Position numbers and translations under genes: made by a program
Part shown: positions 50,816 through 59,427 of the stretch, in pieces
How positions within the stretch are numbered: position 1 is the stretch's first letter
Layout: every line of letters begins with the position of its first letter
Source: Pseudomonas viridiflava
GTDB taxonomy: Bacteria; Pseudomonadota; Gammaproteobacteria; Pseudomonadales; Pseudomonadaceae
Assembly (NCBI RefSeq): GCF_900583165.1
Contig: NZ_UTKY01000001.1
Coordinates: 124,001 to 188,000, forward strand
DNA: 64,000 nucleotides
Reading direction: 5' to 3'
The notes under the pieces: model-generated
Database searches by the model: none
Seen by the model: only the letters and a program-made list of their open reading frames with translations
Told to the model about the DNA's origin: nothing

Positions 50816-52624
50816 ATGTCTAAGAAAATCTTTGTCACCGACACCATCCTGCGCGACGCCCACCAATCGTTGCTGGCTACCCGCATGCGCACTGACGATA
50901 TGCTGCCGATCTGCGACAAGCTCGACAAAGTCGGCTACTGGTCCCTGGAGGTCTGGGGCGGTGCGACCTTCGACGCCTGCGTACGCTTTTTAAAAGAAGA
51001 CCCCTGGGAGCGTCTGCGCAAACTGCGCGCCGCGCTGCCTAACACCCGTCTGCAAATGCTGCTGCGTGGCCAGAACCTGCTGGGCTATCGCCATTACAGC
51101 GACGACGTGGTCAAAGCCTTCGTCGCCAAGGCCGCTGTGAATGGCATCGATGTGTTCCGCATCTTCGACGCCATGAACGACGTACGTAACCTGCGCGTGG
51201 CCATCGAAGCGGTGAAAGCCGCTGGCAAACATGCCCAGGGCACCATCGCCTACACCACCAGCCCGGTGCACACCATCGAGGCCTTTGTGGCCCAGGCCAA
51301 GCAGCTGGAGTCCATGGGTTGCGACTCCATCGCGATCAAGGACATGGCGGGTTTGCTGACGCCGTACGCCACCGGTGAACTGGTCAAGGCGCTGAAAGCC
51401 GAGCAGAATCTGCCGATCTTTATCCACTCGCATGACACCGCCGGGTTGGCCGCGATGTGCCAACTCAAGGCCATCGAAAATGGCGCCGATCATATCGACA
51501 CCGCCATCTCCAGCTTCGCCTGGGGCACCAGTCACCCTGGCACCGAGTCGATGGTTGCCGCCCTCAAAGGCAGCGAATTCGACACCGGCCTGAGCCTGGA
51601 ACTGCTGCAAGAGATCGGCCTGTATTTCTACGCCGTGCGTAAGAAATATCACCAGTTCGAAAGCGAATTCACCGCCGTCGACACCCGCGTGCAAGTCAAC
51701 CAGGTACCGGGCGGGATGATTTCCAACCTGGCCAACCAGTTAAAAGAGCAGGGCGCCCTCAACCGCATGAGCGAAGTGCTGGCCGAGATCCCGCGTGTGC
51801 GTGAAGACCTGGGTTTCCCGCCGCTGGTCACGCCGACTTCGCAGATCGTTGGCACTCAGGCGTTTTTCAACGTGCTGGCCGGCGAGCGTTACAAGACCAT
51901 CACCAACGAAGTGAAGCTGTACCTGCAAGGCGGCTATGGCAAGGCGCCGGGTACCGTGAACGAGAAACTGCGGCGCCAGGCCATCGGCAGCGAAGAAGTG
52001 ATCGACGTACGCCCGGCCGATCTGCTCAAGCCAGAAATGACCAAGCTGCGCGGCGAAATCGGCGCGTTGGCCAAGTCTGAAGAAGACGTGCTGACCTACG
52101 CCATGTTCCCGGACATTGGCCGCAAGTTCCTTGAAGAACGCGACGCCGGCACCCTGGCACCGGAAGTGCTGTTACCGATTCCCGAGGCCGGCGGTGTTGC
52201 GCGTGCCGGTGGCGAGGGCGTGCCGACCGAGTTCGTGATCGACGTGCACGGCGAAAGCTACCGCGTCGACATCACGGGTGTTGGCGTGAAAGCCGAAGGC
52301 AAGCGTCACTTCTACCTGTCCATCGACGGCATGCCAGAAGAAGTGGTGTTCGAACCGCTCAACGAGTTTGTCGGTGGCGGTAGCAGCAAGCGCAAGCAAG
52401 CCAGCGAGCCAGGCCATGTCAGCACGGCGATGCCGGGCAATATCGTCGATGTGTTGGTCAAGGAAGGTGACGTGGTCAAGGCCGGCCAGGCCGTGTTGAT
52501 CACCGAAGCCATGAAGATGGAAACCGAAGTGCAGGCCTCCATTGCCGGCAAGGTGACCGCCGTTCATGTGGCCAAGGGCGACCGGGTCAACCCGGGTGAA
52601 ATCCTGATTGAAATCGAAGGCTGA
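50816..52624 (+). CDS. pycB: Pyruvate carboxylase subunit B (carboxyltransferase plus biotin carrier; annotated oadA-like)
   Basis: 602 residues. N-terminal carboxyltransferase TIM barrel (DTILRDAHQSLLATRMRT, YWSLEVWGGATFD, FRIFDAMND, SIAIKDMAG, HSHDTAGLA), PYC/OADA central domain, and a C-terminal biotinyl domain with EAMKMET, biotin-accepting Lys567, 35 residues from the end. It resembles oxaloacetate decarboxylase alpha, but no membrane beta subunit is present and the pycA gene is adjacent, so pyruvate carboxylase is the better call. A GAGGAA site precedes the chosen ATG. A terminator follows. Confidence 0.95.
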   Translation: MSKKIFVTDTILRDAHQSLLATRMRTDDMLPICDKLDKVGYWSLEVWGGATFDACVRFLKEDPWERLRKLRAALPNTRLQMLLRGQNLLGYRHYSDDVVKAFVAKAAVNGIDVFRIFDAMNDVRNLRVAIEAVKAAGKHAQGTIAYTTSPVHTIEAFVAQAKQLESMGCDSIAIKDMAGLLTPYATGELVKALKAEQNLPIFIHSHDTAGLAAMCQLKAIENGADHIDTAISSFAWGTSHPGTESMVAALKGSEFDTGLSLELLQEIGLYFYAVRKKYHQFESEFTAVDTRVQVNQVPGGMISNLANQLKEQGALNRMSEVLAEIPRVREDLGFPPLVTPTSQIVGTQAFFNVLAGERYKTITNEVKLYLQGGYGKAPGTVNEKLRRQAIGSEEVIDVRPADLLKPEMTKLRGEIGALAKSEEDVLTYAMFPDIGRKFLEERDAGTLAPEVLLPIPEAGGVARAGGEGVPTEFVIDVHGESYRVDITGVGVKAEGKRHFYLSIDGMPEEVVFEPLNEFVGGGSSKRKQASEPGHVSTAMPGNIVDVLVKEGDVVKAGQAVLITEAMKMETEVQASIAGKVTAVHVAKGDRVNPGEILIEIEG

Positions 52625-52656
52625 TCCTTAGCCTTCGACATTACCGCTTAATCCTC

Positions 52657-52682
52657 GGGGGGGCAGGTGCTCCCCTTTTTTT
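52657..52682 (+). terminator. Rho-independent terminator of the pycAB operon
   Basis: GGGG, a loop containing CAGGTGC, CCCC and then seven T residues, 32 bases after the pycB stop. The G/C stem is short but the T tract is strong. It also separates pycB from the converging passenger gene. Confidence 0.8.
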
Positions 52683-52698
52683 GCCTGGGATTTGGCGG

Positions 52699-53841
52699 TC
52701 AGGTGGCGGTGGGATCGTTGCGCTTGAAGGTGATGAATACGTCATGGGCCTTGTAGGTCAGCTCGGCGGAAAAGTCTTTCAGGTTGTGGGTGACGTGGGC
52801 AAATTGGCCTTCCATCCGTTGGGCATTGATGAGCCGCACGGGGTGTGAGGGCACCTCGTTTTCATCCGGCACATCAATATTCAGGGTGGCGCCATTCAGG
52901 TTGGCGGTGTTGCCAATGCTTAGGGCCTTATCGGCACCCGGGGTGAAGGCCAAGGTTGAACCGGCTTGCATACGCAGGTCATTGTCGATGCGGGTGGTGG
53001 GTTCCAGCCGCAGCGTGCCTGCGACGTCGAGGTTGTTAACGGTGCCGCCAGAATAAGTGGCGCCGGAGTCGACCGTCATAGAGCCGCCGATGTTGCTCTG
53101 ATTGATCAGCGTTGCACCGCTAAAGACTTTGCCTTGTCTGTTAGCCTCCACGGGGCCGGTAAGGGTCCAGGAGCCTTCACCGACCCACAGGTGTTGCATG
53201 CGCCTCGCGCCATCGAATGAGCCGCCTTTGGCGTCTTCCAGAAGGACTTGGTTAGTGCCGGTGCCACCGTCAACCTCGCCTACGAAGCGGCCGCCGTGCT
53301 TGACGATCAACGTGTCGTTACCGCCCCCCATATCCAGCGCCAGCCCTTTGCTGCCGACAATCGAGCCGGCATTAAGCACTTCGTCGTCTTTCACGCCGCC
53401 CAATTTCACGCCGGCGCCATTTTTACCGATGATGCTGCCGTGGTTTTCCAGCCAGACCGGGGCCAGCCCGGAACCGACAAGACCTTCTTGCTTGCCGGTG
53501 GTTGTGGCGGTTGCGCTGTTGGTGATTTCGATCCCACGCAGGGAGGTTGCTACACCCGTGGCGGGCGTTGGGGAGAGCAACCTGGCAGCGTTATCGATGT
53601 CCAGCCCTTGGCCATTGTTGAGTGTGATGCTTACCGAGCTGAAATGGGCATTGGGCTTAACGGCAGGTTGGTCGCTGAGCACACTCCCCAGCGCGGTGGC
53701 GATATCAACCTGGGTCGCAGGCTTTTGATCGGCTGGCGTTTCGCTTGGGGTGGGTGACGGTGTTACGGGTTGCGCCAATGCGCGAATGTTGTTCGCTATT
53801 AGGCTGCCGAGGGTGGGCATAAACGAGAGTATTGATGACAT
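52699..53841 (-). CDS. Autotransporter passenger-like beta-helix protein lacking its own barrel
   Basis: 380 residues. The N-terminus holds a short hydrophobic stretch (LSFMPTLGSLIANNIRALA) that may be a weak signal, a proline/threonine linker (PVTPSPTPSETPADQKP) and then repeated beta-helix-like strands (GLDIDNAARLL, NHGSIIGKNGAGVKLGG, GSIVGSKGLALDMGGGNDTLIV, GSMTVDSGATYSGGTVNNLDVAG). The last 60 residues resemble the pertactin-type junction. There is no outer-membrane barrel. The separate barrel gene lies just upstream on the same strand, with its own signal peptide. This looks like a split autotransporter passenger, or a stable relic of one. Confidence 0.78.
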   Translation of the reverse strand: MSSILSFMPTLGSLIANNIRALAQPVTPSPTPSETPADQKPATQVDIATALGSVLSDQPAVKPNAHFSSVSITLNNGQGLDIDNAARLLSPTPATGVATSLRGIEITNSATATTTGKQEGLVGSGLAPVWLENHGSIIGKNGAGVKLGGVKDDEVLNAGSIVGSKGLALDMGGGNDTLIVKHGGRFVGEVDGGTGTNQVLLEDAKGGSFDGARRMQHLWVGEGSWTLTGPVEANRQGKVFSGATLINQSNIGGSMTVDSGATYSGGTVNNLDVAGTLRLEPTTRIDNDLRMQAGSTLAFTPGADKALSIGNTANLNGATLNIDVPDENEVPSHPVRLINAQRMEGQFAHVTHNLKDFSAELTYKAHDVFITFKRNDPTAT

Positions 53842-53870
53842 GATTTTCCGGTCTCACGTGTGTAGGAGAC

Positions 53871-53908
53871 CGGAATGTAGACAACGATTGCTGGCGTTGA
53901 CTGTCAGG
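53871..53908 (-). promoter_or_regulatory. Promoter module of the passenger gene, shared with the barrel gene
   Basis: Read on the minus strand: CCTGACAGT, 19 bases, CTACATTCCG, then about 30 bases to the ATG. The same order and spacing occur before the barrel gene (55261-55298). The elements are too far apart for a plain sigma-70 pair, so one may be a regulator site. Confidence 0.45.
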
Positions 53909-53952
53909 ACTCTTGCCAATTGTTTGAGAGAAGCGTCTTCAGTTCGCTGATG

Positions 53953-55233
53953 TTAAAACCTCATCTGCCACTGCCCCGTCAGGCCCTGGCTGTGGCTGTT
54001 TGTCCCCGCTTCACCGTTGTAGATCAGGCCAACCGAGTGTTGCGGTGACAGGGCGAGATCCAGCCCCGCCGACAGGCTCAGGCTATCGCGGTCCAAGGCG
54101 GTGCCGTTGATGGCGAAGCTGTCGATGAGCCCCGGCGCAACCCGATAGGACTGGCGCACACGACTGTCGATGTCGCCGTAAAGGTGCTTCCAGCCGGTGC
54201 CAAGGTGCGGCGTCAAGCTCATCCGGTTATCGAATCGATACACCGTCGCCAAACGCAGGCCAACAGTGCTATTGAAGTTTTGTTGGGTTTGGGAGCCGAC
54301 ATTCAGCGCGCTCAGGCCGCCTTTTTCCTTGAAGCCTTCACGGTGATAGCGCTGGTAGCCGATACCGGCGAAGGGCTCGATGCTGACGTCTTCGCTGCCC
54401 AATTGATAGCCCAGCTCGGAGAATACCGTCTGGCTTTGGGCGTCGTAGCCGCCCCTGAGTTGCTCCTTGTAGTCGAGCAGATGAACGCTGCGTTTGTTTT
54501 GCCCGGCATGGTCGCTGTAGATCGCCCCGAGGCGCAGGGCCAGGGGGCCGTCCTGGTGCACGGCATAGCCGCCCAAGTGCCAACTATCCAGATCCCCGGA
54601 AAACCGTTGGGCATCTAGGTTAGAGGTGGTTTTTGCCCCCATCACACCGACCCGCCAGGCATGGTCGAGCGCCCAGTCGGCGCCCAGCAACAGACCTTGG
54701 GTGCCCTGTTTAAGGCCGGCACTGCCACCTTGCTTGTCGAGGGTGGCGCTGTTGCCCAGGCCCTGTACCCAAAAATGGCCGTCGTCGTCGCTGGGCAGTG
54801 TGCGCAGTATCGTGAGCAGTTGGTTGCTGAGTTGTTGCGTTGTGTTTTGCGTCGCCGCGGCGAGGTTGGCGTTCTGGCTGCCGGCCAATTGTTCCAGCGC
54901 CGCACCCAGGCCGTCGGGCTGCTGTTTCAGTGCTTCAGCGACTTTTTCCAGTTTCTTGATCTCTTCCGGGGTCAATTTGCCAGATTGCAACAGTCGATTA
55001 ATCGCGGGGTTCAGTACGTTGGCGACCTGCCGGCCATTGTCGGTAGTGGCGTGGCGGGTTAGGTAGTCGTCGACGATGGGGGCTCTGTTCGGCAATAAGT
55101 CCTGCTCTTGAGCACCAGGCGATCCCTTCGGTTGAAAGGAGTGCCAACTGCCTTGCGCCTGCGCCGTTTGAGCGCTGGCGACGCTCAGGGCAAAGGCCAT
55201 GACCCGTGCAAGTCTGTGATGTGTGAAGTGCAT
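53953..55233 (-). CDS. Autotransporter outer-membrane beta-barrel protein
   Basis: 426 residues. A signal peptide (MHFTHHRLARVMAFALSVASAQTAQA) precedes a roughly 120-residue helical segment (LTPEEIKKLEKVAEALKQQPDGLGAALEQLA) and a C-terminal autotransporter barrel of about 270 residues (HFWVQGLG at its start, LLLGADWALDHAWRVGVMGA, and final strand LTGQWQMRF ending in phenylalanine, the outer-membrane assembly signal). It has almost no passenger, so the passenger function may be supplied by the separate gene 112 bases downstream. A translocation or surface-display role is inferred. Confidence 0.9.
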   Translation of the reverse strand: MHFTHHRLARVMAFALSVASAQTAQAQGSWHSFQPKGSPGAQEQDLLPNRAPIVDDYLTRHATTDNGRQVANVLNPAINRLLQSGKLTPEEIKKLEKVAEALKQQPDGLGAALEQLAGSQNANLAAATQNTTQQLSNQLLTILRTLPSDDDGHFWVQGLGNSATLDKQGGSAGLKQGTQGLLLGADWALDHAWRVGVMGAKTTSNLDAQRFSGDLDSWHLGGYAVHQDGPLALRLGAIYSDHAGQNKRSVHLLDYKEQLRGGYDAQSQTVFSELGYQLGSEDVSIEPFAGIGYQRYHREGFKEKGGLSALNVGSQTQQNFNSTVGLRLATVYRFDNRMSLTPHLGTGWKHLYGDIDSRVRQSYRVAPGLIDSFAINGTALDRDSLSLSAGLDLALSPQHSVGLIYNGEAGTNSHSQGLTGQWQMRF

Positions 55234-55576
55234 ATATTCCCAACCGCTGATGAGTGAGGCCGGGAATTTAGCGAGATGGCGGGGCGATAACTGTCAGGCT
55301 ACCGGCTCCTGCTTTGCGGGAGTTGTCTCTAGTGCGGCGCGATTAAAAACGCATCGGCTGTTGGCTGTGCAGGGTCAAGGCTGGATGGATAGGCGGATAA
55401 GGCGCGGTTTGCATTTTATTGCGCTCTTAAGGCCATTTTCGATAGATTTATGCACTGTATTGCAAGCCAAGCGATGAAACTCGACGTTTGAGATTATCAA
55501 ATCCCTGAATGCCGTATTCAGGCCGTTCGGCCTGCAAATGGGCGTGGTCAAGCTGCGCCGCCAGTGGAGCTGAACC
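55234..55576. other. 343-base intergenic region with hairpins, no gene seen
   Basis: This gap holds the barrel-gene promoter on its left side and, near the permease gene, adjoining inverted repeats TGAATGCCGTATTCA (55506-55520) and CAGGCCGTTCGGCCTG (55519-55534). No T tract follows the hairpins in either direction. The minus-strand reading frame across part of it (72 residues) has no start signal and no recognisable protein character. Confidence 0.6.
55261..55298 (-). promoter_or_regulatory. Promoter module of the barrel gene, matching the passenger promoter
   Basis: On the minus strand: CCTGACAGT, 18 bases, CTAAATTCCCG, then about 28 bases to the ATG. The layout matches the module before the passenger gene, including a CGCC two or three bases after the first element. 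Confidence 0.45.
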
Positions 55577-56407
55577 TCAACTGCGACGCACATACCCCTT
55601 GCCGTAATGCCGCTCCAGACGCGCCTGGATCAGCTCCAGTCCCAGGGACATCACCCAATAGATGATCGCCGCCGTGGTCAGCATCTCAATGTAGCGATAG
55701 CTCGAACGGCCATAGGACTGCGCCAGGAACATCACCTCCCACACGCCCATTACCGAGATCAGGGACGAGTCCTTGAGCATCGAGATGAACTGGTTGGTGG
55801 CCGGCGGGAGGATGGTGCGCATGGCTTGGGGCAGGGTGACGTGCCAGAAGATCGCACTGTCGCGCATGCCCAGGGCGAGGGCGGCTTCCCGCTGGCCATG
55901 AGCGACCCCCAGGATGCCGGCGCGGAAAATTTCGCTTAAGTAGGCGCCGTAGTTCAGCGACAGTGCGATGATCCCGGCGACGATGGCCCCCGGCACCAGG
56001 CCCAGTTGGGGCAGGCCAAGGTAGATCAACAGGATCTGGATCAGCAGCGGTGTGCCGCGAAAGAACGACGCATAAAAGCTCGCAACGCCAAACGCCACCG
56101 CGCTTTTCGACAAGCGCCCCAGCGCAGTGACAAAACCCAGCACCGACGACGCAACCATCGAACACAAGCACAGGAACAGCGTCAGCGCTGCACCTTGCAG
56201 AAAGCCGTTGGGCGCCAGGTGCACGCCCACCAGGTTGGGCAGCTTGTCGAGGATGATCGAGAACTTCAGGTCAAAGCTCAGGAAGAAGCTGGCAAACAGG
56301 CAAAACAGTACGCCCCAGGTCAGGTACAGGCGGGTGCGGAAACCAAAGAGCCGCTGCCATCGCGACTCACTGACCGGTGGCTTGGGAGGTGTGGGAAAAG
56401 CAGTCAT
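55577..56407 (-). CDS. Polar amino acid ABC transporter permease
   Basis: About 276 residues with five predicted membrane helices after an N-terminal extension rich in proline. The EAA loop LGMRDSAIFWHVTLPQAMRTILPPATNQF marks the HisM/GlnP family, and FYASFFRGTPLLIQILLIYLGLP is the typical N-terminal helix pair. It overlaps the binding-protein stop by four bases (ATGA). Only one permease gene is present, so it probably works as a homodimer. No ATP-binding gene lies nearby, so it must borrow one or rely on a distant gene. Confidence 0.9.
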   Translation of the reverse strand: MTAFPTPPKPPVSESRWQRLFGFRTRLYLTWGVLFCLFASFFLSFDLKFSIILDKLPNLVGVHLAPNGFLQGAALTLFLCLCSMVASSVLGFVTALGRLSKSAVAFGVASFYASFFRGTPLLIQILLIYLGLPQLGLVPGAIVAGIIALSLNYGAYLSEIFRAGILGVAHGQREAALALGMRDSAIFWHVTLPQAMRTILPPATNQFISMLKDSSLISVMGVWEVMFLAQSYGRSSYRYIEMLTTAAIIYWVMSLGLELIQARLERHYGKGYVRRS

Positions 56408-57225
56408 TGGCTGATATCGGCACCGATCCATTTTTGCGACAGCTTGGTCAGGGTGCCGTCCTGTTTCAGCTGGGCGAAGACTTCACGCACCTTGCTGTCC
56501 CATTGCGCGTCGCCTTTTTCGATGGCTACCGAGTTGGGCTCCGAATACAGCGGTGCGCCGGCGAGTTTGAAGCGTTTGTCTTCGTTCAGGCGCGGTTGGG
56601 CGGTGACCAGGTTGGTGAGGATTGCATCCAGGCGCTTGCCGGCGCCCAGGCCGAGGTCCTGGAAGGCCACGTTGTCGGTGTCATACGGAGCGATTTGCAC
56701 ATCCTCGAACGGGTATTGCAGTTGGGTGTCCTCGGCGCCTTCGATCACCAGGTTTTTGTTCAGGTAGCTCTCGTAGCTGGAGGCGCTGGTGAGGCCGACT
56801 TTCTTGCCGCTCAGGTCTTTGGCGCTGTGGATGCGATCATCGGTGGCGTTGACCACAATCACTGCCGGCGACGCGTAGTACTCCACGGGGAAGTCGAACA
56901 CTTCGGCGCGGGCCTTGCTCGGGGTCATGGAGCAGATGCAGATGTCGTAGCGCCCGCTCCAGCGGCCGGCGGCGATCACGTCCCAGGACGGGGTTTCCAG
57001 GCGCAGTTTTACGCCGAGTTTTTCTGCCACGGCCTTGGCAACGTCAACGTCGAAGCCATCCAGCTGGTTTTGATCGTTCAAGAACGAAAACGGCGGGTAG
57101 CTTTCCATCAGCACGCCCACCAATTCCTTGTTCTTCTCGATACGATCCAGCGTGGCACCGCCGAAGGCTTGAGTCGAGGCAGCCAAAAGGGTCAGGCCCA
57201 GGGCCAGCAGCGGTTTAAGTTTCAT
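56404..57225 (-). CDS. Amino acid ABC transporter, periplasmic substrate-binding protein
   Basis: About 273 residues. Signal peptide MKLKPLLALGLTLLAASTQA, then a family 3 binding domain: VGVLMESYPPFSFLNDQNQLDGFDVDVAKAVAEKLGVKL, TPSWDVIAAGRWSGRYDICICSMT, DLSGKKVGLTSASSYESYLN. The ligand cannot be read from sequence. It is divergent from a homocysteine S-methyltransferase gene, so S-methylmethionine or methionine-related amino acids are plausible. The ATG at 57225 is chosen over a GTG three codons earlier. Confidence 0.92.
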   Translation of the reverse strand: MKLKPLLALGLTLLAASTQAFGGATLDRIEKNKELVGVLMESYPPFSFLNDQNQLDGFDVDVAKAVAEKLGVKLRLETPSWDVIAAGRWSGRYDICICSMTPSKARAEVFDFPVEYYASPAVIVVNATDDRIHSAKDLSGKKVGLTSASSYESYLNKNLVIEGAEDTQLQYPFEDVQIAPYDTDNVAFQDLGLGAGKRLDAILTNLVTAQPRLNEDKRFKLAGAPLYSEPNSVAIEKGDAQWDSKVREVFAQLKQDGTLTKLSQKWIGADISQ

Positions 57226-57337
57226 GAAGAACACCGTTAGAAAAAAGAGTTGTTAAGTACTGAATTGAACGTATTAAATAGTTATAAGAACGACTCTCAT
57301 AGTGAGTTATTTTCATAAGCTTATGAGTAAAAAGCAT

Positions 57338-58237
57338 ATGGCCACAGCAACAGTAATTCTCGATGGCGGCATGGGCCGTGAACTGCAGCGCCGTGGCGCG
57401 CCGTTTCGGCAGCCGGAGTGGTCAGCCTTGGCGTTGAGCGAGGCCCCGGAGGCGGTGGAAGCGGTGCATGCGGCTTATATCCAAAGCGGCGCCAATGTCA
57501 TCACCAGCAACAGCTACGCGGTGGTGCCGTTTCATATTGGTGAGGAGCGCTTTGCCGCTGAAGGCCAGGCTCTGGCCGCATTGGCGGGTACGCTGGCGCG
57601 GCGGGCAGTGGAGGCCAGCGGTTTGGCGGTTCGCGTGGCTGGCTCGCTGCCGCCGCTGTTCGGTTCCTATCGCCCCGATCTGTTCGAGCCGCAGCGCGTG
57701 TCTGAGTTGCTGACGCCGCTGGTGCAGGGCCTGGCGCCCTATGTTGACCTGTGGTTGGCGGAAACCCAGAGCGCCATCGCCGAAGCGCAAGCGATTCAGG
57801 CCGGGTTGCCTGAGGACGGCAAGCCATTCTGGCTGTCGTTTACGTTGAAGGATGAAGACACCGACGACGTCCCGCGTCTGCGCTCCGGCGAACCGGTGGT
57901 GGAAGCGGCCGAGGCGGCAGCCAAGCTGGGCGTCGAGGTATTGCTGTTCAATTGCAGCCAGCCCGAAGTGATCGGCGATGCCATCGACGCGGCGCGCCAG
58001 ACCTTCGAACGCCTGGGCGTGCAGATAAAGGTGGGGGCCTACGCCAACGCCTTCCCGCCGCAACCCAAGGAAGCCACGGCCAACGATGGCCTGGACCCCT
58101 TGCGCGACGATCTGGACCCACCAGGCTATCTGCATTGGGCGGCGGATTGGCAGGCACGGGGCGCCAGCCATCTGGGCGGATGCTGCGGCATCGGTCCGGA
58201 GCATATTGCGGTGCTAGCGCAGAAGCTGGGTAACTGA
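57338..58237 (+). CDS. Homocysteine S-methyltransferase family protein
   Basis: About 299 residues in one (beta/alpha)8 domain. Typical motifs are ILDGGMGRELQRRG, GANVITSNSYAVVP, AGSLPPLFGSYRPD, FNCSQPEV with the first zinc cysteine, and GGCCGIGPEHI with the other two. It methylates homocysteine to methionine, with S-methylmethionine or SAM as the likely donor (MmuM-like). The start is uncertain: ATG at 57323 or 57338 and GTG at 57302 are in frame, and none has a strong ribosome site. A 12-base palindrome CATAAGCTTATG lies at 57314 in the shared promoter region. Confidence 0.9.
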   Translation: MATATVILDGGMGRELQRRGAPFRQPEWSALALSEAPEAVEAVHAAYIQSGANVITSNSYAVVPFHIGEERFAAEGQALAALAGTLARRAVEASGLAVRVAGSLPPLFGSYRPDLFEPQRVSELLTPLVQGLAPYVDLWLAETQSAIAEAQAIQAGLPEDGKPFWLSFTLKDEDTDDVPRLRSGEPVVEAAEAAAKLGVEVLLFNCSQPEVIGDAIDAARQTFERLGVQIKVGAYANAFPPQPKEATANDGLDPLRDDLDPPGYLHWAADWQARGASHLGGCCGIGPEHIAVLAQKLGN

Positions 58238-58255
58238 TACCAACACATATCCAAT

Positions 58256-58283
58256 TGTGGGAGGGAGCAAGCCCCCTCTCACA
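58256..58283. repeat. Single REP palindrome, slightly degenerate
   Basis: TGTGGGAGGGAGC AA GCCCCCTCTCACA, an imperfect stem with two mismatches, between the converging methyltransferase and acetyltransferase genes. Confidence 0.8.
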
Positions 58284-58286
58284 GGG

Positions 58287-58970
58287 TTATGTGTTGTGTG
58301 AGCGTCGGCATTCGGCCAGGGTTTTCAGTTGGCTTGCGCCTGCCTGATTTTCATCCGACAACCACTGCTCAAAGCCCGCGCCAATCGCCGGCCACTCACC
58401 GTCGATAATCGAATACCACGCCGTATCCCGGTTCTGCCCCTTCACCACCATGTGCTGGCGGAACACCCCTTCAAAACTGAACCCCAAGCGCTCGGCTGCA
58501 TATTTGGAGCGGGCATTGCCGTTGTTGCACTTCCATTCCAATCGGCGATAACCCTGCTCAAACGCATGCTTGCCCAGCAAATACACCGCCTCGGTGCTTT
58601 TTGGCGAGCGCTGCATCGGCGCACCGAAGGTGACGTGACCAATTTCAATACGACCTTGCGCCGGCACGATGGACATCAAGCTGAGGATGCCCTGCGCCTG
58701 GCCGGTTGCGCGGTCGATCACGCTGAAAAAGTACGGGTCGCTGTGGGCCGCATGATTGTTCAGCCAGGCATCGAATAGGCTGCGTTCGGGAAATGGCCCA
58801 TAGGGCAAGTAGTCCCACAGTTTTGGATCAGCGCCTGGGCCTTGGAGGGCTTGGAATAAATCGTCGCCATGGCGTGCCGGGTCGAGTTTTTCCAGGCGGA
58901 TAAAGCGCCCTTCTAGCAGTTCAACCGTGGGGGCTGGGGCGCCTTTCCAGTCGGCGAGGGAGGTGGACAT
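58287..58970 (-). CDS. GNAT N-acetyltransferase (RimJ/RimL-like)
   Basis: About 227 residues: GRFIRLEKLDPARHGDDLFQAL, then FFSVIDRATGQAQGILSLMSI, RIEIGHVTFGAPMQRSPKSTEAVYLLGKHAFEQGYRRLEWKC and NGNARSKYAAERLGFSFEGVFRQHMVVKGQNRDTAWYSI. This is the COG1670 (RimL-type) order. The substrate is unknown. A clear AAGGAG precedes the ATG at 58970. It is the third gene of the run after the PaiB-like gene and another GNAT, ten bases after the latter. Confidence 0.9.
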   Translation of the reverse strand: MSTSLADWKGAPAPTVELLEGRFIRLEKLDPARHGDDLFQALQGPGADPKLWDYLPYGPFPERSLFDAWLNNHAAHSDPYFFSVIDRATGQAQGILSLMSIVPAQGRIEIGHVTFGAPMQRSPKSTEAVYLLGKHAFEQGYRRLEWKCNNGNARSKYAAERLGFSFEGVFRQHMVVKGQNRDTAWYSIIDGEWPAIGAGFEQWLSDENQAGASQLKTLAECRRSHNT

Positions 58971-58980
58971 GCTGCGCTCC

Positions 58981-59427
58981 TTAAAGACCTTTGCGAAATT
59001 GGATGAAACCTGGGCGTTCGGCGATGCGTTCGTACAGCTGGATCGCGGTGGCGTTGGTCTCGTGGGTGAGCCAATGCACTTTGCAGCAACCATCGGCCTT
59101 CGCCGTGGCGTAGACAAACTCAATCAGCTTGCGTCCCACACCGGTGCCGCGCTGGGCGGGGTCTACCAGCAAATCCTGCAGGTAGCAGGCGTTCTCGATG
59201 CTCCAATTGGATCGATGGTAGATGAAGTTGACCATGCCCACCGCCTTGCCATCCTGCCAGGCCAGCGCTGAATGAGTCGGCTCGCTGGCGTCGATCAGGC
59301 GTTCCCAGGTGCTTTGGCTGACTGCCTGCGGCAGTTCGGTGCCGTAAAACTTCAAGTACGCCTGCCACAACGGCAACCAGGCGGTGTGGTCGGCGGCGGT
59401 GACTTGGCGGATGTCGATCAGGCTCAT
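58981..59427 (-). CDS. GNAT N-acetyltransferase
   Basis: 148 residues with the acetyl-CoA loop in YLQDLLVDPAQRGTGVGRKLIEFV (the R/QxxGxG/A site) and TNATAIQLYERIAE near the end. The substrate is unknown; diamines, amino acids or antibiotics are possible. The ATG overlaps the PaiB-like stop by four bases (ATGA), so the two are coupled. In Bacillus, paiA (an acetyltransferase) also sits beside paiB. Confidence 0.92.
   Translation of the reverse strand: MSLIDIRQVTAADHTAWLPLWQAYLKFYGTELPQAVSQSTWERLIDASEPTHSALAWQDGKAVGMVNFIYHRSNWSIENACYLQDLLVDPAQRGTGVGRKLIEFVYATAKADGCCKVHWLTHETNATAIQLYERIAERPGFIQFRKGL

Noticed and set aside
52657..53841. Prophage or insertion-sequence origin of the split autotransporter
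   Set aside because: No integrase, transposase, direct repeats or tRNA target is visible around it.
55375..55593. 72-codon minus-strand frame in the intergenic gap
   Set aside because: No ribosome site, atypical composition, overlaps the permease end and no recognisable family.
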